Shown piece by piece: positions 1 to 6,391 of a DNA stretch of 8,643 bases. The notes below the pieces were generated by a model. The model searched no databases. It was given only the letters and a program-made list of their open reading frames with translations, and was not told the origin of the DNA. Source of the stretch: Syntrophaceae bacterium. GTDB lineage: Bacteria > Desulfobacterota > Syntrophorhabdia > Syntrophorhabdales > WCHB1-27. Made by a program: the position numbers and the translations under genes. The stretch spans positions 7,245-15,887 of the forward strand of contig PLSJ01000363.1 of assembly GCA_003165115.1 (NCBI GenBank). The letters are read 5' to 3'. Position 1 is the first letter of the stretch; every line of letters starts with the position of its first letter.

Positions 1-12
1 CCCCTCACCCCG

Positions 13-34
13 CCCTCTCCCCCGAGGGAGAGGG
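13..34. repeat. REP-like short palindrome, 9-bp perfect stem
   Basis: Arm CCCTCTCCC (13-21) is the exact reverse complement of GGGAGAGGG (26-34), with a 4-nt loop. A CCCCTCACCC lead-in precedes it at 1-10. This composition resembles the dispersed intergenic REP-type repeats found in many bacterial genomes. Only one copy is present here, so its repeat status is inferred from the pattern. It lies at the window edge and could instead be the 3' hairpin of an unseen upstream gene, although no T-run follows. Confidence 0.5.
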
Positions 35-53
35 GATGAAAGAGGTGCCGGCC

Positions 54-96
54 CCTTTACGCTATTCTTTCCTGACAGGAGAGGATAGAGTAAAGG
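54..96. repeat. Long imperfect palindrome (20-bp hairpin, 3-nt loop)
   Basis: Positions 54-73 pair with 77-96 around the loop GAC (74-76). The outer seven pairs are CCTTTAC with GTAAAGG. There is one mismatch (61/89) and there are two G-T wobbles (66/84, 69/81). No T-run follows in either direction, so it does not look like an ordinary intrinsic terminator. It could be a small palindromic element, a mobile-element end or a structured RNA. It lies about 90 bp upstream of the group II intron remnant, and the relation between them is unknown. Confidence 0.5.
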
Positions 97-183
97 TCAA
101 AGGACCATTCTACCACTGCCGCCGCCTCTCATACAATTACCGGGGTTCAGCGGGTGCACGACACAAAAGTTATTGCTTGAGCC

Positions 184-703
184 GTGAGTGGAGGTGTGCG
201 GCCCAAGGAGACCTACAGCAGACTGCTTCTGGAACTGGCGCGCATCGAGGTAAAAGTGAATACGGAGAAGACGAGGCTCGTGGACCTGGCGAAGGGAGAG
301 ATATTCAGCTTTCTCGGATTTGACTATCGGAACTGCGCGACCAAGAGCGGCAAGCGGGGCGTGAGGCTAACGCCGAGGACGAAGGCGAGGATGAAACTTT
401 TGCAAAACCTCAAGGACATCTTCCGGCGGCGCATATCACAACCCGTCGACCGGGTCATCGAACTTATCAATCCGAAGCTCCGAGGCTTACGCGAACTACT
501 TCAGGATAGGACATGCGAGCCGCTGTTTCTCCTACGTCAGGTAGTGGGTGGAGAGGAAGGTGAGGCGACTCCTCCAGGGGGCACGGAATCGGTCGGGCTT
601 TGGCTGGAACAGGTGGAGTACGGAATGGCTGTATAAGGACCTCGGTCTCGACAACGACTACCAGGTTCGCTACTACCGTCCTGAAAGCGCTGCCAGTCGA
701 TAG
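184..703 (+). pseudogene. Group II intron reverse transcriptase/maturase, 3' fragment, frameshifted
   Basis: This is the decayed C-terminal part of an LtrA-type intron-encoded protein, the reverse transcriptase/maturase that assists splicing and retrohoming. The first frame reads VNTEKTRLVDL, FSFLGFDYR, RGVRLTPRTKAR and SQPVDRVIELINPKLRG, all typical of the end of the RT domain and the start of the maturase (X) domain. One extra base near 487 shifts the frame. The protein then continues as NYFRIGHASRCFSYVR, meets a TAG at 542-544, and resumes with GFGWNRWSTEWLYKDLGL and DYQVRYYRPESAASR before its natural stop at 701-703. Only about 170 residues of a usual 420-470 remain. The YADD catalytic region and all earlier RT motifs are absent. 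The 5' limit is uncertain, because an in-frame stop at 178-180 immediately precedes the GTG at 184. Clearly non-functional. Confidence 0.88.
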
Positions 704-747
704 GCATCATAATCCCCTGCGTGAAGACAAAGAGGAAAGCCGGATGC
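704..747 (+). other. Group II intron 3' remnant with truncated domain V
   Basis: The stretch after the maturase stop has the layout of an intron 3' region. It ends in GAAAGCCGGATGC (735-747), which resembles the 5' strand of domain V (commonly AGCCGGATGC, then a GAAA-type loop, then GCACGTCCGGTT). Here the loop and 3' strand are missing and the sequence passes directly into the 3' end of the glycosyltransferase gene. The intron RNA is therefore incomplete at both ends and cannot splice. The domain V assignment rests on motif resemblance. Confidence 0.55.
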
Positions 748-1703
748 TACCGGGGCGTCATAAAGAAAGATCTTATTGCCTTGGAAAGATAGCTCAGCTT
801 GAAGAGGCTCGCCGGCCTTATGGCTACGGCCTTCATATAATGCCGGCGCGCCCGCGCCCCCTCATGCGCGAGATAGAGCCTCCTGAAGAGGTCCAGGTGC
901 CTCTTCGACGTCAGTTCGTTGCGCATGTAGTCGAGCGCCCCTCCGTAGAAAGGGTCGTCGAGGACCGCGCCGACAAAGGCCATGTCCTGCCGGAGGACCT
1001 CGTCGACGTCGTGCCTGAGGCTGTCTTCGTGGTGGAGGTTGACGACGGTGGGTGTCGCGAGGAAGTAGCCCTTTGCGGCGAAGAAGACCTTCGAAAAGTA
1101 GACGATGTCTTCGCCGTTCGAGAGTTCCGGCGGGAAAGAGAACCTCTTCGCCAGGCTGCTCCTCATCATGGCTGCGCTTGTCTGAAACCGAAGGTGGTGC
1201 AGGAGAAGCTCTTCGTAGAACCGCCCGGAGATCCGGTCTTTTTTCTCCTTCTCCTTGTATGAAAGGTTCCCCTCTGCGTCACAGGAGAGGGTGTCGCTGA
1301 AAACAATGCCTATGTCCGGCCCGCTCCGAAGGATTTCCACCCTGGCGGCGATGGAATCGGGCAGCAGGTAATCGTCGGCGTCGAGGAACGTGATCAGCTC
1401 ACCCCGCGCGGCAATAAGCCCCGCGTTCCTCGCCCGCGAGACGCCCTGGTTTTCCTGAAAGATATAGACCAGATCGGGTCCGAACCCCTCCACCACGCCC
1501 CTGGTGTTGTCCGTGGAGCCGTCGTCCACGACGATGATCTCCAGCCTCTTGTACGTCTGGCTTTTGCACGAGTCGAGGGCTTTCCCGAGGTAGCGGCCGT
1601 AGTTGTACGTGGGGACGATCACCGAGACGAGGGGGACGGCGGCCGATGATGCAGGGGTCTGGCCGACGCCCGTCTGTCCGTCTATGCCGCCCCATATCGT
1701 CAT
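747..1703 (-). CDS. Family 2 glycosyltransferase
   Basis: Predicted cytoplasmic GT-A-fold enzyme that transfers a sugar from a nucleotide sugar to a surface glycan or lipid acceptor. With the start used here (318 aa), the N-terminal strand VSVIVPTYNYGRYL is at residues 26-39, the nucleotide-binding VVDDGSTD at 58-65, the ENQGVSRARNAGL loop at 84-96, and the metal-binding DxD (LDADD) at 107-111. SNGEDIVYFSK further on fits the acceptor-side acidic motif. No transmembrane segment is obvious. The ATG at 1703 is preferred because AAGGAG and GGAAAGG lie just upstream. An in-frame ATG at 1736 adds 11 arginine-rich residues but has no good ribosome-binding site. The donor and acceptor cannot be told from sequence, and no other glycan gene is nearby. 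The stop codon sits at the junction with the intron remnant, so the last residues may have been altered. Confidence 0.9.
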   Translation of the reverse strand: MTIWGGIDGQTGVGQTPASSAAVPLVSVIVPTYNYGRYLGKALDSCKSQTYKRLEIIVVDDGSTDNTRGVVEGFGPDLVYIFQENQGVSRARNAGLIAARGELITFLDADDYLLPDSIAARVEILRSGPDIGIVFSDTLSCDAEGNLSYKEKEKKDRISGRFYEELLLHHLRFQTSAAMMRSSLAKRFSFPPELSNGEDIVYFSKVFFAAKGYFLATPTVVNLHHEDSLRHDVDEVLRQDMAFVGAVLDDPFYGGALDYMRNELTSKRHLDLFRRLYLAHEGARARRHYMKAVAIRPASLFKLSYLSKAIRSFFMTPR

Positions 1704-1771
1704 CCGTTGCCTTTCCCGTCTCCTTACGCTTGCCATGCGGGCCGATCAAAGGCGTCCCGAACGGCAGAGTA

Positions 1772-1800
1772 ATACTACCGCCTGGATGCAATGCAGTCAA
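1772..1800 (-). promoter_or_regulatory. Sigma70-like promoter for the glycosyltransferase gene
   Basis: Read on the minus strand, TTGACT (1795-1800) is followed after exactly 17 bp by TAGTAT (1772-1777). Transcription would start near 1765, giving a leader of about 60 nt to the ATG at 1703. The match is by eye to the consensus TTGACA-N17-TATAAT (5/6 and 4/6). Confidence 0.5.
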
Positions 1801-1855
1801 GGGGCGGGGCGCCGGGCGTGGGGCGCTGCCTTTCTTCCGGTAAGCCGGTGCCGCG

Positions 1856-2059
1856 CTACTTCCTCACCTTGTACCCCGCCTTTTCCACCGCCTGCTCCAG
1901 CTCCAGTTCTTTGGTCCGCGATTCGTCGTAGGTGATCCTGGCCGTGCCGATGGCTACCTCCGTCCGGGAAACACCGGGCAATTCCTCGACGGCCTTTTTC
2001 ACGCGCATCACGCAGTGCTGGCACGTCATCCCTTCGATCTTGAGTGTGGCTTCGGACAT
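1856..2059 (-). CDS. copZ: Copper chaperone CopZ (heavy-metal-associated domain)
   Basis: A 67-residue single HMA domain, the usual length for CopZ/Atx1-type chaperones that bind Cu(I) and hand it to CopA or a regulator. The metal site is GMTCQHC with Cys13 and Cys16. The typical HMA continuation is visible (VKKAVEELPGV, then VAIGTARITYD, and a C-terminal AVEKAGYKV helix-strand). The start is fixed by a strong AAGGAGG seven bases upstream. That ribosome-binding site lies inside the end of the preceding cysteine-rich gene, whose stop is only 3 nt before this ATG, so translation is probably coupled. The divergent CopA gene is the obvious partner. HMA proteins for other soft metals look similar, but the CopA nearby has Cu(I)-type motifs. 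Confidence 0.92.
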   Translation of the reverse strand: MSEATLKIEGMTCQHCVMRVKKAVEELPGVSRTEVAIGTARITYDESRTKELELEQAVEKAGYKVRK

Positions 2060-2062
2060 GTC

Positions 2063-2272
2063 CTATCCTCCTTCATCTGATATGTGCCCGTTTTCAGGCT
2101 TCGTTCGGGCTGTCTTCCTTTTTTCCCTGCAATCCTTACGGTCCATGCAGAGCCTGTTGATCACGCAACTCTCCCTGTACTGACAATAATCAGACCCGTG
2201 CGGACAAGGGTCCTTCTCCGTATCCACCTCCTGCCGATATTTCATGCACAGAAACCGCGTTTCCCCAACCAT
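2063..2272 (-). CDS. Small six-cysteine protein, first gene of the copZ unit
   Basis: A 69-residue hydrophilic protein whose function I do not recognise. Six cysteines lie at residues 9, 23, 30, 36, 42 and 48, the last four at nearly regular spacing (C-x6-C-x5-C-x5-C-x5-C). The core reads DPCPHGSDYCQYRESC. The tail (REKRKTARTKPENGH) is basic and probably disordered. No signal peptide or membrane segment is seen, so a cytoplasmic location is likely. The pattern suggests binding of a metal (Zn, Cu(I)) or an Fe-S cluster. It is the promoter-proximal gene, with copZ starting 3 nt after its stop, which ties it to copper or thiol homeostasis. The ATG at 2272 has GAGGA about 10 nt upstream. An internal ATG (Met10) lacks a ribosome-binding site and would lose Cys9. 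Confidence 0.75.
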   Translation of the reverse strand: MVGETRFLCMKYRQEVDTEKDPCPHGSDYCQYRESCVINRLCMDRKDCREKRKTARTKPENGHISDEGG

Positions 2273-2289
2273 TTCAGAAAGTCCTCTAG

Positions 2290-2318
2290 ATGCTACGTCG
2301 TCGGACCGGCGTTGTCAA
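2290..2318 (-). promoter_or_regulatory. Sigma70-like promoter for the cysteine-rich protein and copZ
   Basis: On the minus strand, TTGACA (2313-2318) is followed after 17 bp by TAGCAT (2290-2295). The -35 box is a perfect consensus and lies inside an 11-bp palindrome, CGTTG-T-CAACG (2310-2320), which could be a regulator site. The predicted transcript would start near 2283, leaving only about 10 nt of leader before the ATG at 2272. Confidence 0.5.
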
Positions 2319-2351
2319 CGGGGCCAAAACGACGGCAATCAGCCAATCTCC

Positions 2352-2378
2352 TTGACACATATATCCATTAGATATAAT
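2352..2378 (+). promoter_or_regulatory. Sigma70-like promoter for arsR-copA-DUF523
   Basis: A perfect TTGACA (2352-2357) and a perfect TATAAT (2373-2378) are separated by a short 15-bp spacer. A register with TAATAT (2375-2380) gives the standard 17 bp. The area is strikingly AT-rich compared with its GC-rich surroundings. The predicted transcript starts near 2384-2387, just before the GGAG ribosome-binding site (2392-2395), so the leader is very short. Confidence 0.65.
2360..2376. promoter_or_regulatory. Probable ArsR operator overlapping the arsR promoter
   Basis: TATATC (2360-2365), CATTA, GATATA (2371-2376) is a perfect 6-5-6 inverted repeat. It fills the spacer between the -35 and -10 boxes and overlaps the -10. 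ArsR-family dimers bind such AT-rich imperfect palindromes and block RNA polymerase. A second, wider inverted repeat, TCCATTA (2364-2370) with TAATGGA (2388-2394), overlaps it and reaches the ribosome-binding site. That the neighbouring ArsR binds here is inference. Confidence 0.5.
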
Positions 2379-2401
2379 ATAGTAATATAATGGAGAAGTA
2401 A

Positions 2402-2740
2402 ATGGATAAAAGCACGCTGCACGAGCTTCACGCCCGATTTTGCGAAGCCTTCACGTCACCCAAACGACTCGAAATCCTGAACCTGTTGAGAGACCGGGAG
2501 TTGTGTGTCGGCGCGCTCTCGAAGCTGGCGAATCTACCACAGTCCAGCGTGTCGCAGCACCTCGCGGTGCTGAGATCGCGGGGTATAGTCGCTGCGAGGC
2601 GCGAAGGCGTCACGATCTATTATTCCCTTTCGACGGCGAGGATTATGGCCGCCTTCGACATCATTACCGAGGTACTTCTGGAAGAGCTCTCCCACACGGA
2701 GAAGCTGTCGAAGGACCTCAGAGAGGCCCGGACAAGGTAA
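2402..2740 (+). CDS. ArsR-family winged-helix transcriptional repressor
   Basis: A 112-residue regulator, the usual ArsR/SmtB length, predicted to act as a dimer that releases DNA when it binds metal or is modified on its thiols. [13 protein letters not shown] (17-29) is the family's opening helix. The helix-turn-helix with recognition helix [18 protein letters not shown] follows, then the beta-wing [11 protein letters not shown]. Cysteines are Cys14 and Cys35. The latter is in ELCVGAL, where the classical alpha3 metal site would be ELCVCDL, so the second cysteine of that motif is missing. Sensing may instead use Cys14 with Cys35, or it may be redox or persulfide sensing. GGAG lies 6 nt before the ATG. 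It is first in an operon with copA, with a palindromic site over its own promoter, which implies autoregulation. The inducer cannot be assigned with certainty; Cu(I) is the contextual guess. Confidence 0.88.
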   Translation: MDKSTLHELHARFCEAFTSPKRLEILNLLRDRELCVGALSKLANLPQSSVSQHLAVLRSRGIVAARREGVTIYYSLSTARIMAAFDIITEVLLEELSHTEKLSKDLREARTR

Positions 2741-2755
2741 ATAGGGGGCTTTTTT
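2724..2755 (+). terminator. Weak hairpin plus T-run between arsR and copA (possible attenuator)
   Basis: AGGCCC (2724-2729) can pair with GGGCTT (2746-2751), with one G-U pair and a 16-nt loop. It is followed by a T-run through 2755. It straddles the arsR stop codon. The stem is short, so at most partial termination is expected, which would give more ArsR than CopA transcript. Confidence 0.25.
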
Positions 2756-2809
2756 ATGGAGAAGGGTATGCGTGCACGTCTGAAGGCTTGCAGGGGTTCG
2801 AAGGAGTAA
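2756..2809 (+). CDS. Possible 17-residue leader peptide before copA
   Basis: ATG at 2756, preceded by a GGGGG tract, opens a 17-codon frame ([17 protein letters not shown]) whose TAA at 2807-2809 overlaps the spacer just after the copA ribosome-binding site (AAGGAG, 2801-2806). Ribosomes finishing it would stop next to the copA start, allowing translational coupling. The peptide is basic with one cysteine. It may equally be chance, and nothing beyond position supports it. Confidence 0.2.
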   Translation: MEKGMRARLKACRGSKE

Positions 2810-2814
2810 GAACG

Positions 2815-5055
2815 ATGAGCGATGGAAGTCACGAGAGCGCTGCCGACCGGACGACGGATGAGAAACAGTATGTCAAGATCGGAGGGATGAGCTGCGTGAT
2901 GTGCGCCGGGGCGATCGAAAAGGCCATCTCCGGCATCGCGGGCGTGACCGCCGTTTCCGTCAATCTGGGGGCGGAGAAGGCGCAGGTAACCTACAAGGCC
3001 GGCATCGTCTCCCCTTCAGATATACGCAAGGCGGTCGAAGACGCGGGTTACCGGTATCTCGGCGTAGAGGGCGAGGACACTGAAAACCTGGAGGCCCAAA
3101 GCCGGGAATTGGATTTGCGGGAGAAGCGGAACAGGGTCATCGTCGGTTTCATTATCGGCATCCCGCTGATGGTCCTCATGTTCTTTCCGATGGCCATGCA
3201 CGGCGTCATACCGTATGTGATGCTCGTCGTCTCGACGCCGGTCTTCATCTATTTGAGCCATCCGATTTTTTCCGCGGCGTGGAGGGCCCTCAGGAATAGA
3301 AGCCTGAACATGGACGTCATGTATGCCATGGGGATCGGCGTCTCCTTCGCGGCAAGCCTCCTCGGGACGTTCCGGATCGTCCTCACGCGGGAGTTCCTCT
3401 TTTATGACAGCGCGGTCCTCCTTGCCACCTTCCTCTCGATGGGGCGTTACCTGGAGGCACGGGCCAAGGGCAAGACAGGAGAGGCCATCAAGAGACTCAT
3501 GGACCTCCAGCCCAAGACGGCAATCGTGCTCAAAGGCGGGCAGGAGACCGAGGTAGCGGTGCAGGACGTGCAAATAGGGGATAACGTTATCGTGAAGCCC
3601 GGCCAAAAGGTGCCCGTCGACGGGGAAGTGCTCACCGGGACGAGTTACGTGGACGAAGCGATGATTACCGGAGAACCCCTCCCCGTTTTGAAGGAGCCGG
3701 GGATGAGCGTGGTGGGCGGGACGCTCAACCAGAACGGCGTGCTCACCTTCACCGCGCTGAAGGTCGGCAGGGATACGGTGCTCGCCCAGATCGTCAAGCT
3801 GGTGGAAGAGGCCCAGGGGTCGAAGCCGCCCGTCCAGAGGATAGCGGACAGGGTCGTCGCCTATTTTATCCCCGTCGTCCTCGCGATCGCCCTCGCCACC
3901 TTTTGTCTCTGGTATTTCGTCCTGGGCAACACCCTGCTCTTTGCGATGACCGCCCTCATCTCGGTCCTCGTCATCGCCTGCCCCTGCGCGCTGGGGCTCG
4001 CAACCCCCACCGCGGTGACGGTAGGGGTGGGCCGGGGCGCGGAGCTCGGCATACTCATCAGGAACGGCGAGGTGCTCGAGCGCTCGGAAAAACTTACCGT
4101 CGTCGCCTGTGACAAGACCGGCACCCTTACCAGGGGGAAGCCGGAGGTGACCGACGTCATCCCCTTCGGCACGACCGCAGAACGTCTGCTCGGTCTGGCG
4201 GCATCCGTGGAGAGGTATTCCCAGCACCCGCTCGGCGCGGCAATCGTCGCCCGTGCGCGGGAGAGGCAGGTCGTCATACCGGAGAGCACGGCATTCGACA
4301 CCCTCGGCGGGAAGGGTGTGCGCGCGGTCATAGGCGGACAGGATGCCTCGGTGGGGAGCAGGCCCTTCTTTGCGGAGAGGGGGTTGAACCCTCCCGAGGA
4401 CACAGAGATGCGGATTTCGGCCCTGGAGAGCGAGGGGAAGACGGTCGTCCTCGTGGCGCTCGAAGAAACGCTCCTGGGCCTGATCGCCATCGCCGATACC
4501 CTGAAAAGCTCGACGCCGGACGCGGTCAGGGGCTTCAAAAAACTGGGCTTGCAGGTCGTGATGATCACGGGCGACAACGAAAGGACCGCCAACGCCGTCG
4601 CGCGACAGGCCGGCATCGACCGGGTGCTGGCGGGAGTGCTGCCCCAGGACAAGGCCGCGGCGGTCAGGGAGCTTCAGGCGGCGGGCAATGTGGTCGCCTT
4701 CGTGGGTGACGGCATCAACGACGCCCCTGCCCTTGCCCAGGCGGACGTGGGCATTGCTATCGGGAGCGGGACGGACGTGGCCATCGAGAGCGGAGAGATG
4801 GTGCTGATCCGGGACGACCTGATGGACGCCGTCTCGGGGATCCAACTGAGCAGAAAGGTAATGGCGCGGATAAAGCAGAATATTTTCTGGGCCTTCGCTT
4901 ACAACACGGCGCTGATCCCCGTCGCCTCCGGCATCCTCTATCCCTTCTTCGGCATTACCCTGAAGCCGGAGTGGGCGGGCCTGGCCATGGCCATGAGCTC
5001 CGTTACCGTGGTCTCCCTCTCGCTCATGCTGAAGCGGTACCGGCCCGCCCTATGA
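2815..5055 (+). CDS. copA: Copper-exporting P1B-type ATPase CopA
   Basis: A 746-residue inner-membrane pump that uses ATP to export Cu(I). One N-terminal HMA domain carries GGMSCVMC (Cys27, Cys30); many CopAs have one or two. Eight membrane spans fit the hydrophobic profile. Key motifs are TGEP in the actuator domain (285-288), the transport-site CPC in span 6 (Cys389-Pro-Cys391), the phosphorylated Asp433 in DKTGTLT, the SQHPLG nucleotide-domain His471-Pro472, and GDGINDAP (631-638). AYN in span 7 (Tyr696, Asn697) and MAMSS in span 8 (725-729) complete the P1B-1 Cu(I) signature, arguing against Zn/Cd pumps. The ATG at 2815 is chosen because AAGGAG lies 8 nt upstream and the HMA domain starts soon after. 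The open frame extends further 5', but only across arsR. It follows arsR by 74 bp and precedes the DUF523 gene by 25 bp, probably in one operon. CopZ, encoded divergently, is its likely copper donor. Confidence 0.96.
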   Translation: MSDGSHESAADRTTDEKQYVKIGGMSCVMCAGAIEKAISGIAGVTAVSVNLGAEKAQVTYKAGIVSPSDIRKAVEDAGYRYLGVEGEDTENLEAQSRELDLREKRNRVIVGFIIGIPLMVLMFFPMAMHGVIPYVMLVVSTPVFIYLSHPIFSAAWRALRNRSLNMDVMYAMGIGVSFAASLLGTFRIVLTREFLFYDSAVLLATFLSMGRYLEARAKGKTGEAIKRLMDLQPKTAIVLKGGQETEVAVQDVQIGDNVIVKPGQKVPVDGEVLTGTSYVDEAMITGEPLPVLKEPGMSVVGGTLNQNGVLTFTALKVGRDTVLAQIVKLVEEAQGSKPPVQRIADRVVAYFIPVVLAIALATFCLWYFVLGNTLLFAMTALISVLVIACPCALGLATPTAVTVGVGRGAELGILIRNGEVLERSEKLTVVACDKTGTLTRGKPEVTDVIPFGTTAERLLGLAASVERYSQHPLGAAIVARARERQVVIPESTAFDTLGGKGVRAVIGGQDASVGSRPFFAERGLNPPEDTEMRISALESEGKTVVLVALEETLLGLIAIADTLKSSTPDAVRGFKKLGLQVVMITGDNERTANAVARQAGIDRVLAGVLPQDKAAAVRELQAAGNVVAFVGDGINDAPALAQADVGIAIGSGTDVAIESGEMVLIRDDLMDAVSGIQLSRKVMARIKQNIFWAFAYNTALIPVASGILYPFFGITLKPEWAGLAMAMSSVTVVSLSLMLKRYRPAL

Positions 5056-5080
5056 CGCGCGGGGTCAAGGAGGACATCGG

Positions 5081-5707
5081 GTGAAGCCGAAGACCGCCCT
5101 GCCGGCGGAGCCGCACAAGATCAGGATCGGGGTGAGCGCGTGTCTGCTCGGCCATAACGTCCGCTACGATGGGGTCCACAAGCTCGATCGCTACATCACG
5201 GAGGCCCTTGGACGCATCTTCGGGTACGTCCCGGTATGCCCGGAGGTCGAATGCGGGCTGCCGGTCCCCAGGGAAACGCTCCATCTCGTGAGGGATGCCG
5301 CATCGATACGGCTGGTCACGACTCGGACCGGGATAGACCACACCGGGGCCATGCGGCGGTGGTGTGATGCGAAGCTCGACGGGCTGGCCCGTGAGGAGCT
5401 CGCGGGATTTATCTTTAAGAGCCGGTCGCCCAGTTGCGGTCTGGGAGAAGTCCCGGTATACGACGCCCAGGGTATGGCGTGCGGGAGCGGGAGCGGCATC
5501 TTCGCCGCCGCCTTCATCCACCGGAACCCGGCGGTCCCTGCCATAGACGAGGAAAGGCTCCTCGATCCCGCCCTCAGACGGCACTTCATCGACGGCGTCT
5601 TCTTCCACGCGCGGCAGGCGTCCCTTAAGGCGGGCGGCCTCACGGCCGACCTGGCAGCCCTCCACGCGGACCTGCTGCTCCTCATCCTCTCTCACGGCCC
5701 TACATAG
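5081..5707 (+). CDS. DUF523 family protein (TudS-like, probable Fe-S desulfurase)
   Basis: A 208-residue single-domain DUF523 protein. The family includes TudS, a 2-thiouracil desulfurase that holds a [4Fe-4S] cluster through three cysteines and removes sulfur from thiolated substrates. Visible family motifs are VSACLLGHNVRYDG (18-31), VCPEVECGLPVPRE (52-65) and SRSPSCGLG (114-122). Conserved cysteines are Cys21, Cys53, Cys58 and Cys119. The DUF1722 domain often fused to DUF523 is absent. The start is GTG at 5081, fixed by AAGGAGG 7 nt upstream. It begins 25 bp after the copA stop on the same strand, so cotranscription is likely. An Fe-S or thiolated-RNA repair role during copper stress would fit, but that is inference. 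The last 8 bp overlap the convergent membrane-protein gene. The substrate of this member is unknown. Confidence 0.87.
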   Translation: MKPKTALPAEPHKIRIGVSACLLGHNVRYDGVHKLDRYITEALGRIFGYVPVCPEVECGLPVPRETLHLVRDAASIRLVTTRTGIDHTGAMRRWCDAKLDGLAREELAGFIFKSRSPSCGLGEVPVYDAQGMACGSGSGIFAAAFIHRNPAVPAIDEERLLDPALRRHFIDGVFFHARQASLKAGGLTADLAALHADLLLLILSHGPT

Positions 5708-6296
5708 GGAGCCTCAGGTGAAACTTCGTCGCCAGCATCCTGAGACCCAGGGCAATCACGATGCTCGCCGTGGCGGACAGCGCATGGTCCACTCCCAGGA
5801 CGCGCCCGCCCCAGTAAGCCGCGGCTGCGAAGAAGGAGCACGTCGCGTAAAGCTCGCTGCGCCTGAATATTACCGGTATCTTATTGCAGACTATATCCCT
5901 GAGCACCCCTCCGAACGTGGCGGTTATCACGCCCATCACCACGCAGACGAAGGGCGGAAGATCCATCCCGAAGGCGGCGGCCGTACCGCTGGCGCTGAAC
6001 AGGCCGAGGCCGAGACCGTCGGGTATGATGATCGTGTGCTCCGTCAGGACGAATTTCTTCAACCGAAAAATGATGAGCGCACCGATGACCAGCACCATGA
6101 TCATGAGGGGATATTCCTGGTGGAGCACCCACACAGGCTGCCTGTTGAGGAGAAGGTCCCGAAGCGTCCCGCCCCCGAGGGCGGTCACGAAGGCGATGGC
6201 GTAGGTACCCACGAAATCCATCTTCTTGCGTCGCGCCTCTATCAGGCCCGAGAGGGCAAAGGCAATAATCCCCAGGACTTCTATCAACCTCAGCAT
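5700..6296 (-). CDS. UPF0126/TRIC-type membrane protein (YadS/YicG-like)
   Basis: A 198-residue integral inner-membrane protein with about seven hydrophobic segments and two homologous halves. Each half carries a glycine-rich turn followed by an Arg-Asp pair: GGGTLRD (41-47) and FGGVLRD (128-134). Members resemble TRIC trimeric cation channels, and YicG-type members are reported to import glycine. The substrate cannot be decided here. The start at 6296 is chosen because GGAGGAAGG (6303-6311, minus strand) lies 6 nt upstream. The in-frame ATG at 6314 would make this ribosome-binding site part of the coding sequence and has none of its own. Its stop overlaps the tail of the convergent DUF523 gene, and no terminator is visible between them. 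It lies 95 bp downstream of the DUF123 gene and may be cotranscribed with it. Confidence 0.88.
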   Translation of the reverse strand: MLRLIEVLGIIAFALSGLIEARRKKMDFVGTYAIAFVTALGGGTLRDLLLNRQPVWVLHQEYPLMIMVLVIGALIIFRLKKFVLTEHTIIIPDGLGLGLFSASGTAAAFGMDLPPFVCVVMGVITATFGGVLRDIVCNKIPVIFRRSELYATCSFFAAAAYWGGRVLGVDHALSATASIVIALGLRMLATKFHLRLPM

Positions 6297-6391
6297 GGTT
6301 TTCCTTCCTCCCACGGACGCGTAGTGATAGTTTATTCATTCTTGTCCCATTTGCCCATACGTGAGGGCGGAAGAGGGCTGGAGCCGGGTGT

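Noticed and set aside
36..323. 95-codon frame at the left edge
   Set aside because: It crosses the 54-96 hairpin and runs out of frame with the maturase remnant; composition gives no support for coding.
600..1262. 220-codon plus-strand frame
   Set aside because: It covers the intron end and the antisense strand of the glycosyltransferase; no family features.
1399..1800. 133-codon minus-strand frame overlapping the glycosyltransferase start
   Set aside because: It is an alternative frame of the glycosyltransferase N-terminal region, without its motifs.
2440..2814. Upstream extension of the copA frame to 2440
   Set aside because: It overlaps arsR out of frame. The ATG at 2815 has a strong ribosome-binding site and the expected distance to the HMA domain.
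3016..4845. 609-codon open frame antisense to copA
   Set aside because: It lies wholly opposite copA, which has every P1B-ATPase motif. It has no recognisable domain, and its Asp/His/Arg-rich composition is what antisense reading of GC-rich genes gives.
6297..6314. Longer start (ATG at 6314) for the UPF0126 protein
   Set aside because: The extra codons are the ribosome-binding site of the ATG at 6296, and the upstream ATG lacks its own.
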